Assembly: GCF_021731985.1 (NCBI RefSeq)
Contig: NZ_JAKFWH010000033.1
Location: 1 to 62,851 of the forward strand
Reading direction: 5' to 3'
Origin: Nitrosomonas sp.
Lineage (GTDB): Bacteria > Pseudomonadota > Gammaproteobacteria > Burkholderiales > Nitrosomonadaceae
Length of the DNA: 62,851 nt
In this document: positions 8,906-18,510 of the stretch, piece after piece
Layout of the letters: the number at the start of each line of letters is the position of its first letter
Numbering within the stretch: the first letter of the stretch is position 1
Made by a program: the position numbers and the translations under genes
Notes under the pieces: model-generated
What the model was told of the DNA's origin: nothing
Seen by the model: only the letters and a program-made list of their open reading frames with translations
Database searches by the model: none

Positions 8906-10006
8906 TTATAGGTTGGGCGTATCCACGTAACTGGTTACTTCCAAACCGAATCCTGTCACACTGGGCATTTTTCTCGGTGCTGACATCAATCGCATTTTTC
9001 CTACGTTAAGATCTTTCAGTATTTGCGCGCCAATACCGTGATCACGAAGATCCGTCTTGATTGAGCCGGGAAAACGCGACTCCCTCAATTGAACGCGCTC
9101 AATCAATTTAGCTGGACTTTCTTTGCGATGTAGAAGAACGATAACACCTTGCCCCGCTTCGGCAATCAACTTCATGGCATCATGGATGCTCCAGGAATGC
9201 GTGTTATCATCAATATCCAGCAGATCAATGACCGACAACGGCTCATGCACGCGCACCAAGGTTTCAGTTGTTGGGTTTATTTCGCCCTTAACCAAAGCCA
9301 AGTGTGTTGTATTGGCTATTTCATCACGATAAGCTGTCAGCAGAAATTCTCCATGCAGCGTTTGAATTGCGCGCTCAGCAACACGCGTTACCAAGCTTTC
9401 AGTCTGGCTGCGATATTGAATCAAATCGGCTATCGCGCCAATTTTGAGTTGATGTTTATGTGCAAATTCTATGAGATCGGGTAATCTCGCCATGCTACCG
9501 TCTTCTTTCAATATCTCACAAATCACCGAGGCTGCTGTCAAACCGGCCATTCTGGCTAAATCACAACCGGCTTCAGTATGCCCCGCGCGAACCAGGACAC
9601 CGCCTTTCTGGGCCATTAGCGGAAAAATATGCCCTGGTTGCACAATATCTTGTGGTTTGGCATCCGCTTGAACGGCGACTTGAATGGTACGTGCTCGGTC
9701 AGCGGCAGAAATACCTGTGGTTACACCGCTGGCTGCTTCTATGGAAAGCGTAAAATTGGTACCCAAGGGAGCACGGTTGGCTGACACCATCAAAGGCAAA
9801 TCTAATTGGTGGCACCTTTCCTCAGTCAGCGTTAAACAAATCAATCCACGGCCGTGGGTAGCCATAAAATTGATAGCCTCCGGCGTCACAAAATCGGCAG
9901 CCAGAACCAGATCCCCTTCATTCTCGCGATCCTCTTCGTCAATAAGAATGACCATTTTACCCAATCTAAGATCGTCAATAATGTCTTGGATAGCACTGAT
10001 TCTCAT
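8906..10006 (-). CDS. ribBA: 3,4-dihydroxy-2-butanone-4-phosphate synthase with degenerate GTP cyclohydrolase II-like domain
   Basis: A 366-aa fusion protein. Residues 1-200 are a full DHBP synthase: DEEDRENEGDLVLAADFV, THGRGLICL, TGISAADRARTI and RAGHTEAGCDLA carry the acidic and substrate-binding residues. Residues 205-366 align with GTP cyclohydrolase II, but I find no zinc-binding cysteine cluster (the usual GDVLGSLRCDCG) and no cysteine in that half. The second domain is therefore probably not a GTP cyclohydrolase. This degenerate form is common in betaproteobacteria, and a separate RibA would then be encoded elsewhere. It lies 22 bp after ribE. Confidence 0.9.
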   Translation of the reverse strand: MRISAIQDIIDDLRLGKMVILIDEEDRENEGDLVLAADFVTPEAINFMATHGRGLICLTLTEERCHQLDLPLMVSANRAPLGTNFTLSIEAASGVTTGISAADRARTIQVAVQADAKPQDIVQPGHIFPLMAQKGGVLVRAGHTEAGCDLARMAGLTAASVICEILKEDGSMARLPDLIEFAHKHQLKIGAIADLIQYRSQTESLVTRVAERAIQTLHGEFLLTAYRDEIANTTHLALVKGEINPTTETLVRVHEPLSVIDLLDIDDNTHSWSIHDAMKLIAEAGQGVIVLLHRKESPAKLIERVQLRESRFPGSIKTDLRDHGIGAQILKDLNVGKMRLMSAPRKMPSVTGFGLEVTSYVDTPNL

Positions 10007-10028
10007 GTCTGTTTAACCCTGATTAACC

Positions 10029-10628
10029 TTAAATATTGAGTAGTCTTGCCACATATCGCGCCAGCATGTCTGTTTCCAGATTTACACGCATTCCCGGTGC
10101 AAGTTCTTGCAGCGTGGTTACCGCCAAGGTATGTGGAATGAGGTTAACAGAAAACTCATTACCCTCAATTTGATTAACTGTCAGGCTCACGCCATTGACG
10201 GTAATAGAACCTTTATGGGTAAGATATCGCAATATTGATTCTGGCGCTTGAATGACCAATACAAAACTCTCCCCGATAGGCTCAAATTTAACCACTGTTC
10301 CAGTCGCATCCACATGACCACTGACCAAATGTCCACCCAGCCGGTCAGATAAGCGCATGGCTTTCTCCAGATTAATGTGCATACCAACCTGATCCAGACC
10401 CTGTGTACAGCTGAGCGTTTCCTGCGAAACATCTACCGTAAACAGGTTGCCGGTTAACGTTGTGACCGTTAGACAAACACCACTCACAGCAATACTGTCA
10501 CCCGCCATGACATCGCTCAGATCCATTTCCCCGGCGGAAATCTCTAGGGACAACCCGTTGTCGCTATGTCCCTGGATAGGGCGAATCTGTTTTATTTCAC
10601 CTACTGCTTGTATGATTCCGGTAAACAT
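10029..10628 (-). CDS. ribE: Riboflavin synthase alpha chain
   Basis: The family start MFTGIIQAVGEI lies at 10628, so I choose that ATG rather than the longer open frame that begins at 10754. The resulting 199-aa protein has two tandem lumazine-binding barrels. The first contains GDSIAVSGVCLTV and the second GSITVNGVSLTVN, with the linker GGHLVSGHVDATG. It dismutates two lumazines into riboflavin and a pyrimidine. It is the first gene of the minus-strand rib block, and no FMN riboswitch could be recognised upstream. Confidence 0.94.
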   Translation of the reverse strand: MFTGIIQAVGEIKQIRPIQGHSDNGLSLEISAGEMDLSDVMAGDSIAVSGVCLTVTTLTGNLFTVDVSQETLSCTQGLDQVGMHINLEKAMRLSDRLGGHLVSGHVDATGTVVKFEPIGESFVLVIQAPESILRYLTHKGSITVNGVSLTVNQIEGNEFSVNLIPHTLAVTTLQELAPGMRVNLETDMLARYVARLLNI

Positions 10629-10814
10629 CCCAATATGTTCTATAAGTTCAGATATGACACGAATGATAGGATATGCATCAACGAATTGATAGCAATGTGA
10701 CGTGCAAACTACAAATTTCGTACTTTTGTAAGTATATACCTTGTAGTACTTCAAGTAATGAAAGTAACGTTGTGAGAATCAAGGCGATGCGTTGAAAAAA
10801 ACGATATAACCTAT

Positions 10815-10891
10815 TGGCGCGCCCAACACGATTCGAACGTGCGACCCCCGCCTTCGGAGGGCGGTACTCTATCCAGCTGAGCTATGGGCGC
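10815..10891 (-). tRNA. tRNA-Arg (anticodon CCG)
   Basis: Read on the minus strand from 10891, the sequence folds into a full cloverleaf. The acceptor is GCGCCCA pairing with TGGGCGC, the D arm GCTCAGCTGGATAGAGT is typical, and the anticodon stem CCGCC/GGCGG encloses the loop CTCCGAA. The T arm contains GTTCGAATC. The discriminator G and CCA are encoded (CCA at 10815-10817). The CCG anticodon reads the arginine codon CGG. Confidence 0.97.
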
Positions 10892-11031
10892 TTTGGTGAA
10901 CAAACTGTTATGCCATTTACCGGCCGACAGGATAACTGCTTTTATAACTCTCGTCCAACTTGGATAATCCTTAATGCAATCATTTTGCAAACTTAACAAT
11001 GTCCACAGCTCGTCTCTAGAAAATCTTAAAA

Positions 11032-12324
11032 CTATTCGGGATTCTTCGCTTCTGTTTCTGCTGAAACAGGAAAAATTTTGACAGTTTTCACAACCCGGTT
11101 TTTTGTTTGAATGATTTCCATCGGATAACCCGCAATATTAAGTCCAGTTCCTGCTTCGGGAATATCCTCAAAATACTCCAATATCAAGCCGTTCAAAGTT
11201 TTTGGACCATCCAGTGGAAACTGAAAACCAAGTTTTCTATTTAAATCGCGCAACAAGGTGCTTCCCTCCACAATAATACTGCCATCTTCCTGCTTCAGAA
11301 AAGCGCTGGTTTGGGTCGGCGCTTGTGTCGTAAATTCTCCAATAATCTCTTCTATAATATCTTCCAGTGTAACCAGTCCCATCCACTCACCGTATTCATC
11401 AACCACCAAACCGACTCGTTTCTGGCTCTCTTGGAACAATTGTAATTGCGAAAATAATGATGTTCCAGAAGGAATAAAATAGGGAGCACGCATGACTTTC
11501 TCGAGTGTGGCGGCCGTTATTTTTCCTCCTTGCATTTGGTTTAGTACTTTGCGCACATGAACAATGCCGACAATGTTATCCATGCGTTCGCGGTATATCG
11601 GTAAACGAGTATGATGACAAGTCAATAATTGCGTATGGATAACATCGTCATCTGCATTTAAATCAATCGCTTCGATTTGACTACGTGGCACGATCACATC
11701 GTCAACCGTAATGGTTTCAAGATCAAATAAGTTCAGCAACATGCTTTGGTGCTTATGTTGTATGAAATGCCCGCCTTCTAACACCAGTGTTTTAAGTTCT
11801 TCCGTACTTATTTTCTGTTCAAGCTCGCCCTTTTTGGGTTTCAATCGAAACAGAATCAGCAGTCCACTGACAAACAAATTAACGAACCATACAATGGGAT
11901 AACAAATGGTCAACAATGGGGTTAACACATAACTTGCCGCAAGAGCAATACGTTCCGGATAAGCTGCTGCGATAACTTTTGGCGTAATTTCACTAAATAT
12001 CAGAATGGCAAAAGTAACGGCTATTGTTCCAATAAGTAATGCGAAGTCATCATGGGCAAAGAAAGTAGCAATGATGACAGCCACCAATGTTGCAGAAGCC
12101 GTGTTAAGTAAATTATTTCCCAGCAAAATAACACCCAGCAATCGATCCGTATTCTCAAGTAATTTAACCGTCAACCGGGCACCACGATGCCCTTGCTTAG
12201 CTAGGTGCCGCAAGCGATAACGATTAATCGCCATCATGCTGGTTTCAGACAAGGAAAAAAAGCCAGATAGAATCAACAAAAACACCAATGCAATCAGCAT
12301 GATGTGCAGCGGAACGTCTTCCAA
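11032..12324 (-). CDS. CNNM/CorC-HlyC family transporter with CBS pair
   Basis: A 430-aa protein. Residues 1-190 form a CNNM (DUF21) membrane domain with the motif FSLSETSMMAINRYRLRHLA and several helices. They are followed by two CBS repeats (around DVIVPRSQIEAIDLN and RVGLVVDEYGEWMGLVTLED) and a carboxyl CorC/HlyC domain starting near residue 345. Such proteins are linked to magnesium and cobalt export or resistance. It reads away from the divergent cphA pair. I leave it without a symbol because several paralogues share this layout. Confidence 0.88.
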   Translation of the reverse strand: MEDVPLHIMLIALVFLLILSGFFSLSETSMMAINRYRLRHLAKQGHRGARLTVKLLENTDRLLGVILLGNNLLNTASATLVAVIIATFFAHDDFALLIGTIAVTFAILIFSEITPKVIAAAYPERIALAASYVLTPLLTICYPIVWFVNLFVSGLLILFRLKPKKGELEQKISTEELKTLVLEGGHFIQHKHQSMLLNLFDLETITVDDVIVPRSQIEAIDLNADDDVIHTQLLTCHHTRLPIYRERMDNIVGIVHVRKVLNQMQGGKITAATLEKVMRAPYFIPSGTSLFSQLQLFQESQKRVGLVVDEYGEWMGLVTLEDIIEEIIGEFTTQAPTQTSAFLKQEDGSIIVEGSTLLRDLNRKLGFQFPLDGPKTLNGLILEYFEDIPEAGTGLNIAGYPMEIIQTKNRVVKTVKIFPVSAETEAKNPE

Positions 12325-12709
12325 ACAACACCTTTATTATGTAATAAAAATCATTAAAATCGATAAATAGTAGAAACTCTAAGCCATGCAGTTGTCTATT
12401 TTGGATTCAAACAAATGTTTGTCAACAAGAAAAGTTATTTGGCTAAACAATTGTTGTTTACATTTATAGCAATCATTTAATTGCTAACGATCCAACTGAG
12501 GGCAGTATGGCTAATTTTGCAGCAGCATTTGAATTCTGGTTATGAGTTCAACAACATTCCCACCTAACTCCGGTAACAAAACACAAAACGAAAATTAGGT
12601 TTATCAAAAACAAATTGAACAATCAATGTATTCGAAAATTGTTTGAGTTCTTGTAAACCTATTAATTTGAGCAGCGTTAATAACATCTCTTCTTTCTGAT
12701 TCAAATTCT
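12325..12709 (+). promoter_or_regulatory. Intergenic leader region upstream of the cyanophycin synthetase pair
   Basis: The 385 bp between divergent corC-like and cph genes have no coding signal and are strongly AT-rich, so they must hold both promoters. An imperfect long hairpin can be drawn between TTAGGTTTA (about 12595-12603) and TAAACCTA (about 12654-12661), just upstream of the first cph start. It could form in the leader transcript. No specific regulator site was recognised. Confidence 0.4.
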
Positions 12710-15040
12710 ATGTCTGACTGCTCAAATCTAAATTGCAATAGCGCTAAAGATATCAAGTTTCTTGAAATCAAGCACTTGAATGGCCCAAATATTTGGACTT
12801 ATTACCCCGCTCTCGAAGCAACGGTTGATATTGGCGAACTTGAAGATTTTCCTTCTGATACGATTCCAGGCTTTTATGAGCGGCTGTCAGAATGGCTTCC
12901 ATCACTGATCGAACACCGTTGTAGCTATGAAGAACGTGGCGGTTTTTTACGCCGAGTAAAGGAAGGTACGTGGCCATGCCATATTCTCGAACATGTAACT
13001 CTGGAACTGCAAAATCTGGCTGGAATGCGTGGCGGTTTTGGCAGAGCCCGTGAAACCTCGGTACGTGGTGTATATAAGGTTGCATTAAGTGCCTGGCATG
13101 CAGAAATTACAAAAACTGCTTTGTATTCTGCGCGTGAATTAGTGCTGGCAGCTATGAACCTTCAGCAATCTCACAACCCATCGTATGATGTCGAAGGTAC
13201 TATCAGACATCTTCGGGACTTGGTTGATTCACTCTGGCTTGGCCCTTCTACAGCTTGTATTGTGGATGCTGCTATCGCACGTAATATTCCAGCCACCCGG
13301 CTCCTCACTAAAGGAAATCTTGTGCAACTGGGATATGGTGCTCGTTCCCGGCACATCTGGACCGCTGAGACAGATCGTACACCGGCTATTGCAGAAAGCA
13401 TTTCCCGTGACAAAGATTTGACAAAAACATTATTACAGTCTTGTGGCGTCCCTGTTCCAGAAGGACGCATCGTTGAGAGTGCTGAAGCTGCCTGGGAAGT
13501 AGCTAATGACATCGGTATGCCGGTAGTCATAAAGCCTTGTGATGGAAACCATGGGCGCGGCGTTTTTATTGAATTAAGCCGCCGGGAAGAAATTGAATCG
13601 GCTTATTACATGGCCTTAAAAGAAGGCACAGGTGTATTAGTTGAGCGCTATATTGCAGGCACTGAACATCGCTTGTTAATCGTTGGCGGACAGCTTATAG
13701 CCGCTACGCAAGGTGATTCGGTATCAGTAATTGGAGATGGTGCTTCGACTATAGTTGAATTAATCGAATCTCAAATCAATTCTGATCCTCGTCGTGGATC
13801 AACGGAAGATCATCCGCTTAATCTAATCCGCTTGGATAATGCAGCACAAATGGAGATTGCCCACCAGGGTTATCACAGTGACTCGATTGTACCAATCGGC
13901 ACAAAAGTTTTGATTCAGCGTAACGGCAATCATGCATTTGATGTAACCGATCAAGTTCACCCAAGTACTGCATCCATTGCATCACTCGCTGCGCGTATCA
14001 TCGGTCTGGATATTGCCGGCATTGATCTGGTAACTAGCGATATTTCACGCCCACTGAGCGAACAAAGCGGTGCGATTGTAGAGGTAAATGCCGGCCCAAG
14101 TCTGTTGATGCATATTAAACCGGCAGTGGGTACACCACGCCCTGTGGGGAAAGCAATAGTAGATCATTTATTTCCAAATCAAGATAACGGTCGTATCCCT
14201 ATTGTGGGAATTACGGGTAGTTATGGTAAGACAACTGTCGCTTATCTTGTTGCCAGATTGCTTATTCTTTCAGGTAAACAAACTGGCTTAGCATGTAGCA
14301 ATGGTCTTTATCAGGATTACAGACAAATTGATAAAAACAACAGCGCCAGTTGGACGGCAGCTAACCGTACACTGATGAATCCTACTATTGAAGCTGCGGT
14401 CCTTGAGAATGGCTTTGAGGCCATACTCAATGAGGGGCTGGTATACGATAGCTGTCAGGTTGGCGTCATCACTAATGCTGATCCAGCTAGTCATTTTGGC
14501 CGTTATGGAATCGAAACACTGAAACAAGTTTTTACTGTACTACGCACACAAGTTGATGTAGTGACACCGACTGCTGCAGCTATCGATGATGTCGAAGAAG
14601 GAGTGAAGCTACCTATCGGCACTGCAGTGCTCAATGCCAGGGAAGAAATGTTGGTTGAGATATCCGAATTGTGCCATGGTGAAGTAATTTTCTTCAGCAT
14701 TAGCCCAGACTTGCCAGTAATTAATCAACATCGCATCAATGGAACAGGTCCCAAGCAAGGTAAACGTGCGGTGATAGTACGCAATAGCACAATCATGCTT
14801 GTTACCGGCTCTGATGAATTACCGCTGGTCAGGTTGATGGAGATACCCGCAGCAACAGGTAAACATAGCCCGCAAGAAATAGAAAATGTATTGGCAGCTA
14901 TCGGAGCTGCATGGGCATTAGGTATTGAACCTGATCTTATACGTATCGGGATTGAAACTTTTGGTTTCAGTCAGGAAAAATTTAAGCCAGAAAATCAGAA
15001 TTTCCCAATCGGATTACAAACTCAAGGAATCAAGTTATGA
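12710..15040 (+). CDS. Divergent cyanophycin synthetase homologue (CphA-prime type), truncated Mur-ligase part
   Basis: A 776-aa protein with the CphA amino-terminal domain (LNGPNIWTYYPALEA) and an ATP-grasp domain at about 225-490, which includes VVIKPCDGNHGRGVFIEL and VEVNAGPSLLMH. A Mur-ligase-like middle domain starts at the P-loop GITGSYGKTT near residue 500. Compared with its neighbour, the carboxyl Mur lobe (HNPDA region) is absent. Two middle-domain blocks have also drifted (LENGFEAILNEGL for LETARGGLLREGL, and TNADPASHFG for TNIGMGDHLG). It ends by an ATGA overlap with the complete cphA. Paired cphA/cphA-prime genes are known in betaproteobacteria. Whether this copy extends the polymer itself or acts as a partner subunit is not visible from sequence. 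Confidence 0.88.
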   Translation: MSDCSNLNCNSAKDIKFLEIKHLNGPNIWTYYPALEATVDIGELEDFPSDTIPGFYERLSEWLPSLIEHRCSYEERGGFLRRVKEGTWPCHILEHVTLELQNLAGMRGGFGRARETSVRGVYKVALSAWHAEITKTALYSARELVLAAMNLQQSHNPSYDVEGTIRHLRDLVDSLWLGPSTACIVDAAIARNIPATRLLTKGNLVQLGYGARSRHIWTAETDRTPAIAESISRDKDLTKTLLQSCGVPVPEGRIVESAEAAWEVANDIGMPVVIKPCDGNHGRGVFIELSRREEIESAYYMALKEGTGVLVERYIAGTEHRLLIVGGQLIAATQGDSVSVIGDGASTIVELIESQINSDPRRGSTEDHPLNLIRLDNAAQMEIAHQGYHSDSIVPIGTKVLIQRNGNHAFDVTDQVHPSTASIASLAARIIGLDIAGIDLVTSDISRPLSEQSGAIVEVNAGPSLLMHIKPAVGTPRPVGKAIVDHLFPNQDNGRIPIVGITGSYGKTTVAYLVARLLILSGKQTGLACSNGLYQDYRQIDKNNSASWTAANRTLMNPTIEAAVLENGFEAILNEGLVYDSCQVGVITNADPASHFGRYGIETLKQVFTVLRTQVDVVTPTAAAIDDVEEGVKLPIGTAVLNAREEMLVEISELCHGEVIFFSISPDLPVINQHRINGTGPKQGKRAVIVRNSTIMLVTGSDELPLVRLMEIPAATGKHSPQEIENVLAAIGAAWALGIEPDLIRIGIETFGFSQEKFKPENQNFPIGLQTQGIKL

Positions 15041-17610
15041 AAGTTTTGCGTACTCGAGCATTGCGCGGACCAAATTTATGGAGTCAGCACACCTCTATTG
15101 AAGCTACTATCGTTTGCAGTGGATCCGAAAATAAGATTGATGCCATCCCTGGTTTTGAAGCACGATTACGTGAGCGTTTTCCAGAGATTTCTTCACTTCA
15201 ACCTGCGGGTCATCATGAAGCAGTTACGATAGCGCATGTACTTGAATTTGCTACACTCGGGTTACAAGTTCAAGCAGGTTGCCCGATAACGTTTAGCCGT
15301 ACCGTTCTAACACCAGATGCCGATACCTATCGCGTCATAGTCGGTTACACTGAAGAGAAAGTTGGCAAACTTGCTTTTGAGCTGGCGCAAGCTTTGTGTT
15401 TTGCAGCCATTGAAGATACTGCGTTTGATGTAACCGATGCTATACATCGTTTACGTGAACTCAATGAAGATATACGTCTAGGGCCGAGCACGGGCGCTAT
15501 TGTTCAAGCTGCTGTTGCGCGCGACATTCCATTTCGTCGCTTAACGGAAGGCAGCTTGGTCCAATTTGGGTGGGGTAGTAAGCAACGTCGTATTCAAGCT
15601 TCTGAAAGCGATATGACCAGCGCTGTTGCGGAAGCAATTGTACAGGATAAAGAATTGACCAAAACCTTGTTGCATGCAGCTGGTATACCTGTGCCTCTCG
15701 GTCGAGAGGTAACAAGCGTAGAAGATGCCTGGGTCGCAGCCTGCGAAATAGGTATCCCGGTAGTAATAAAACCCAAAGATAGTAATCAAGGTAAAGGCGT
15801 AACCGTTAATCTTGTTAGCGCAGAACAAGTAAAAACGGCTTATATGATCGCAGCCGAAATCAGTGATAATGTTCTGGTAGAACGTTATATTCCCGGACAT
15901 GATTATCGCATGCTGGTTGTTGGTAATAAGCTGGTTGCTGCTGCACGCCGTGACCCGCCACAAGTGATTGGCGATGGCGTGCAAAGCATTTATGAATTGG
16001 TAGCGCAAATTAATCGTGATCCAATGCGTGGAGAAGGTCACGTTACTACATTGACTAAAATTCATCTTGATGAGATTTCTATAGCTCATCTGGCAGCACA
16101 GGGATTAACGGCTGAATCGATTCCGGTCAAAGGAATGCGAATTGTGTTACGCAACAATGCCAATTTATCGACAGGCGGTACAGCAACTGATGTGACCGAT
16201 GATGTTCATCCTGAGTTGGCAGCGCGTGTGGTTGCTGCTGCAAAAGTAGTCGGATTGGATATTTGTGGTGTCGATGTTGTCTGCGACAATGTTATGAGTT
16301 CATTGGAAGAGCAAGGTGGCGGGGTCATCGAGATTAATGCAGCACCTGGTTTGCGGATGCACTTGCAACCTTCTTTTGGTAAAGGGCGTGCAGTGGGTGA
16401 AGCAATCATCGACTATATGTTTCCTCATGGACAGAATGCACGCATTCCGGTGATCTCAGTAACAGGAACCAACGGCAAAACAACGACAACGCGCCTGATT
16501 GCCAATATATTAGAAAAAGATAACAAATGTGTGGGTATTACGTCTACAGATGGCGTATATGTCGATGGGCAGTGTATCGATACCGGAGATTGTAGCGGTC
16601 CAAAAAGTGCGAGGAACATTCTTTCTCACCCAGATGTCGATGCAGCTGTCTTAGAAACTGCGCGAGGTGGATTATTGCGCGAAGGCTTGGGGATTGATCA
16701 CTGCCACGTTGCTGTAGTGACCAATATTGGTATGGGTGATCATCTTGGTATGGCATATGTCAACACTGCGGAAGAACTGGCAGCGGTTAAACGCATCGTT
16801 GTCCAGAATGTAACTCCAAGCACCGGTTTTGCTGTGCTAAATGCCGCCGATCCACTCGTCGCCAGCATGGCTGATCATTGTCCTGGCTCAGTTATCTTCT
16901 TTGCGCGAGATAGTCACCATCCGGTGCTAGCAATGCACCATGCCCAGCATAAGCGTGTAATCTATGTAAAAGATGGCTGTATTGTCGCTGCGGGTGGGGG
17001 TGATGAATACCGGATACCTCTGAATGAAATTCCATTGACAAAAAATGGCAGCATCAACTTTCAAATAGAAAATGTGATGGCTGCTGTTGGGGCCGGTTGG
17101 GCACTTGGATTAGATTGGGCTGTTATTCATGCCGGCGTAGCTGGTTTTGTAAGTAATATACAGACCGCGCCGGGACGCTTTAATCTTTTCAATTATCGCA
17201 ATGCTACCTTGATCGCTGATTATGGACACAATCCTGATGCAATACAGGCACTTGTAAGCGCGATAGATAATATTCCGTCCAAGAGACGCTCAGTAGTCAT
17301 TAGTGCCGCTGGGGATCGGCGTGATGAAGACATCCGCCAGCAAACAAGAATTCTTGGTGATGCATTTGATGAAGTAGTGCTTTATCAAGATCAATGTCAG
17401 CGCGGCCGTGCGGATGGAGAAGTACTGACATTATTGCGAGAAGGTTTAGGCAATGCCAGGCGTACTCAAAAAATAAGTGAAATAGTTGGAGAGGCAATCG
17501 CAATTGATGCAGCGCTATCCAATTTACAGGATGGTGAATTATGTCTTATTTTGGTTGATCAAGTAGAACAATCACTTGGGCAAATAAATAATCGTATTGC
17601 ATTAGGCTGA
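15037..17610 (+). CDS. cphA: Cyanophycin synthetase
   Basis: An 857-aa enzyme that builds the storage polymer multi-L-arginyl-poly-L-aspartate by adding Asp and then Arg, using ATP twice. The domain order is complete. The amino domain has LRGPNLWSQHTSIEATI. ATP-grasp covers about 220-460 with VVIKPKDSNQGKGVTVNL and EINAAPGLRMHLQP. The Mur-ligase P-loop SVTGTNGKTTTTRL is near 474, ETARGGLLREGL follows, and the carboxyl lobe has APGRFNLF and ADYGHNPDA near 710-735. It is translationally coupled to the divergent homologue upstream. No cyanophycinase gene is present in the window. Confidence 0.95.
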   Translation: MKVLRTRALRGPNLWSQHTSIEATIVCSGSENKIDAIPGFEARLRERFPEISSLQPAGHHEAVTIAHVLEFATLGLQVQAGCPITFSRTVLTPDADTYRVIVGYTEEKVGKLAFELAQALCFAAIEDTAFDVTDAIHRLRELNEDIRLGPSTGAIVQAAVARDIPFRRLTEGSLVQFGWGSKQRRIQASESDMTSAVAEAIVQDKELTKTLLHAAGIPVPLGREVTSVEDAWVAACEIGIPVVIKPKDSNQGKGVTVNLVSAEQVKTAYMIAAEISDNVLVERYIPGHDYRMLVVGNKLVAAARRDPPQVIGDGVQSIYELVAQINRDPMRGEGHVTTLTKIHLDEISIAHLAAQGLTAESIPVKGMRIVLRNNANLSTGGTATDVTDDVHPELAARVVAAAKVVGLDICGVDVVCDNVMSSLEEQGGGVIEINAAPGLRMHLQPSFGKGRAVGEAIIDYMFPHGQNARIPVISVTGTNGKTTTTRLIANILEKDNKCVGITSTDGVYVDGQCIDTGDCSGPKSARNILSHPDVDAAVLETARGGLLREGLGIDHCHVAVVTNIGMGDHLGMAYVNTAEELAAVKRIVVQNVTPSTGFAVLNAADPLVASMADHCPGSVIFFARDSHHPVLAMHHAQHKRVIYVKDGCIVAAGGGDEYRIPLNEIPLTKNGSINFQIENVMAAVGAGWALGLDWAVIHAGVAGFVSNIQTAPGRFNLFNYRNATLIADYGHNPDAIQALVSAIDNIPSKRRSVVISAAGDRRDEDIRQQTRILGDAFDEVVLYQDQCQRGRADGEVLTLLREGLGNARRTQKISEIVGEAIAIDAALSNLQDGELCLILVDQVEQSLGQINNRIALG

Positions 17611-17619
17611 TTGTTGATT

Positions 17620-17647
17620 GCTAAGTCATCTTTCTGGATGACTTAGC
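17620..17647. terminator. Perfect 11-bp hairpin between convergent cphA and zapD
   Basis: GCTAAGTCATC (17620-17630) and GATGACTTAGC (17637-17647) form a perfect stem around a 6-nt loop. The hairpin lies 10 bp after cphA and 7 bp after the zapD stop on the opposite strand. It is likely a bidirectional terminator, although the following T-run is weak on both strands. Confidence 0.75.
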
Positions 17648-17653
17648 TCTTGA

Positions 17654-18409
17654 CTAAAGATTACAGAAGGTGAGTTCAAATTTAACATCCCCTTCGTAAA
17701 CTTTGTTTCTTTGGCCTGATTGCGTGGGGATGAAACGAATATTCAGAGCATATTTGTTAGCACTGATTTCAGGCACACAAGGCAGTTGGTCACTTAAGTT
17801 TAATCTCAGCATATGTGCCGAATATTCCGAGCCAGTTTGCTGGAAAATACCTTGATTTGCGACAACTTGAAAAGTTTTTCCACTCTTTCTCAGTAGGTGA
17901 AGCACAATCCCAAATGCATTGCGTATGGATTGAAATGGTGTTAGCCATTCGTCAAAGTCACTATGCCGGTGAACCGGGTCTAAATTCAACCAATAATGAT
18001 AAGATGGCAAATCAAACACACAACAACCACCCGGTATCCCAATACGCTGCTTGATTGTCATTAGCCATTCGTTCTCTCGTAAATGCTCTCCGACTTTTCC
18101 GGGGAAATCCAGCATTTCCCGGAAAGTGGTTTTAATACCATTAAGCACATTATCGAGTGCTACCTCAGAAACATCCGGATTTCTGCGTAACATCTCAAGT
18201 ATCTGCTTTTGTCGCTCAAGCTCTTGTAATAAATCTGATTTAATATCTGCGCGACTGGTAATTTCAAGGACTTCAAATAACGCGATCAGCGAAGCATGAT
18301 GCTCAGTGGCGGTATCTTTAGTTGAGAAGAAATCAATTTTATTAAATAAATCCTCAAGTCGCAGAAGAGTACGGATACGTTCATTGAGCGGGTGTTCGTA
18401 ACAAATCAC
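17654..18409 (-). CDS. zapD: Cell division protein ZapD (FtsZ-associated)
   Basis: A 251-aa protein that opens with ICYEHPLNERIRTLLRLEDL, the hallmark of the ZapD/DUF1342 family. It has a helical amino half and a beta-rich carboxyl half, including CCVFDLPSYHYWLN. ZapD cross-links FtsZ protofilaments at the division ring. The pilD-coaE-zapD order is conserved in many beta- and gammaproteobacteria. The small yacG gene that often follows zapD is not present here, because the strand ends at the shared hairpin. Confidence 0.94.
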   Translation of the reverse strand: MICYEHPLNERIRTLLRLEDLFNKIDFFSTKDTATEHHASLIALFEVLEITSRADIKSDLLQELERQKQILEMLRRNPDVSEVALDNVLNGIKTTFREMLDFPGKVGEHLRENEWLMTIKQRIGIPGGCCVFDLPSYHYWLNLDPVHRHSDFDEWLTPFQSIRNAFGIVLHLLRKSGKTFQVVANQGIFQQTGSEYSAHMLRLNLSDQLPCVPEISANKYALNIRFIPTQSGQRNKVYEGDVKFELTFCNL

Positions 18410-18510
18410 AATAGCTATGCATCCACAAGAAAGATTAGAGATATTAAAATCTTGCCTTAAATTAGATTATTTCACAAAAAAATAAAATTTCCCAAATAAT
18501 TTCTTAACAG

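Noticed and set aside
10629..10814. FMN riboswitch upstream of ribE
   Set aside because: I could not find the conserved junction sequences of the FMN aptamer between ribE and the tRNA gene.
12710..15040. The first cyanophycin gene as a pseudogene
   Set aside because: It is open over 776 codons, has a tight ATGA junction with cphA and keeps its ATP-grasp core, so it is more likely a divergent functional partner.
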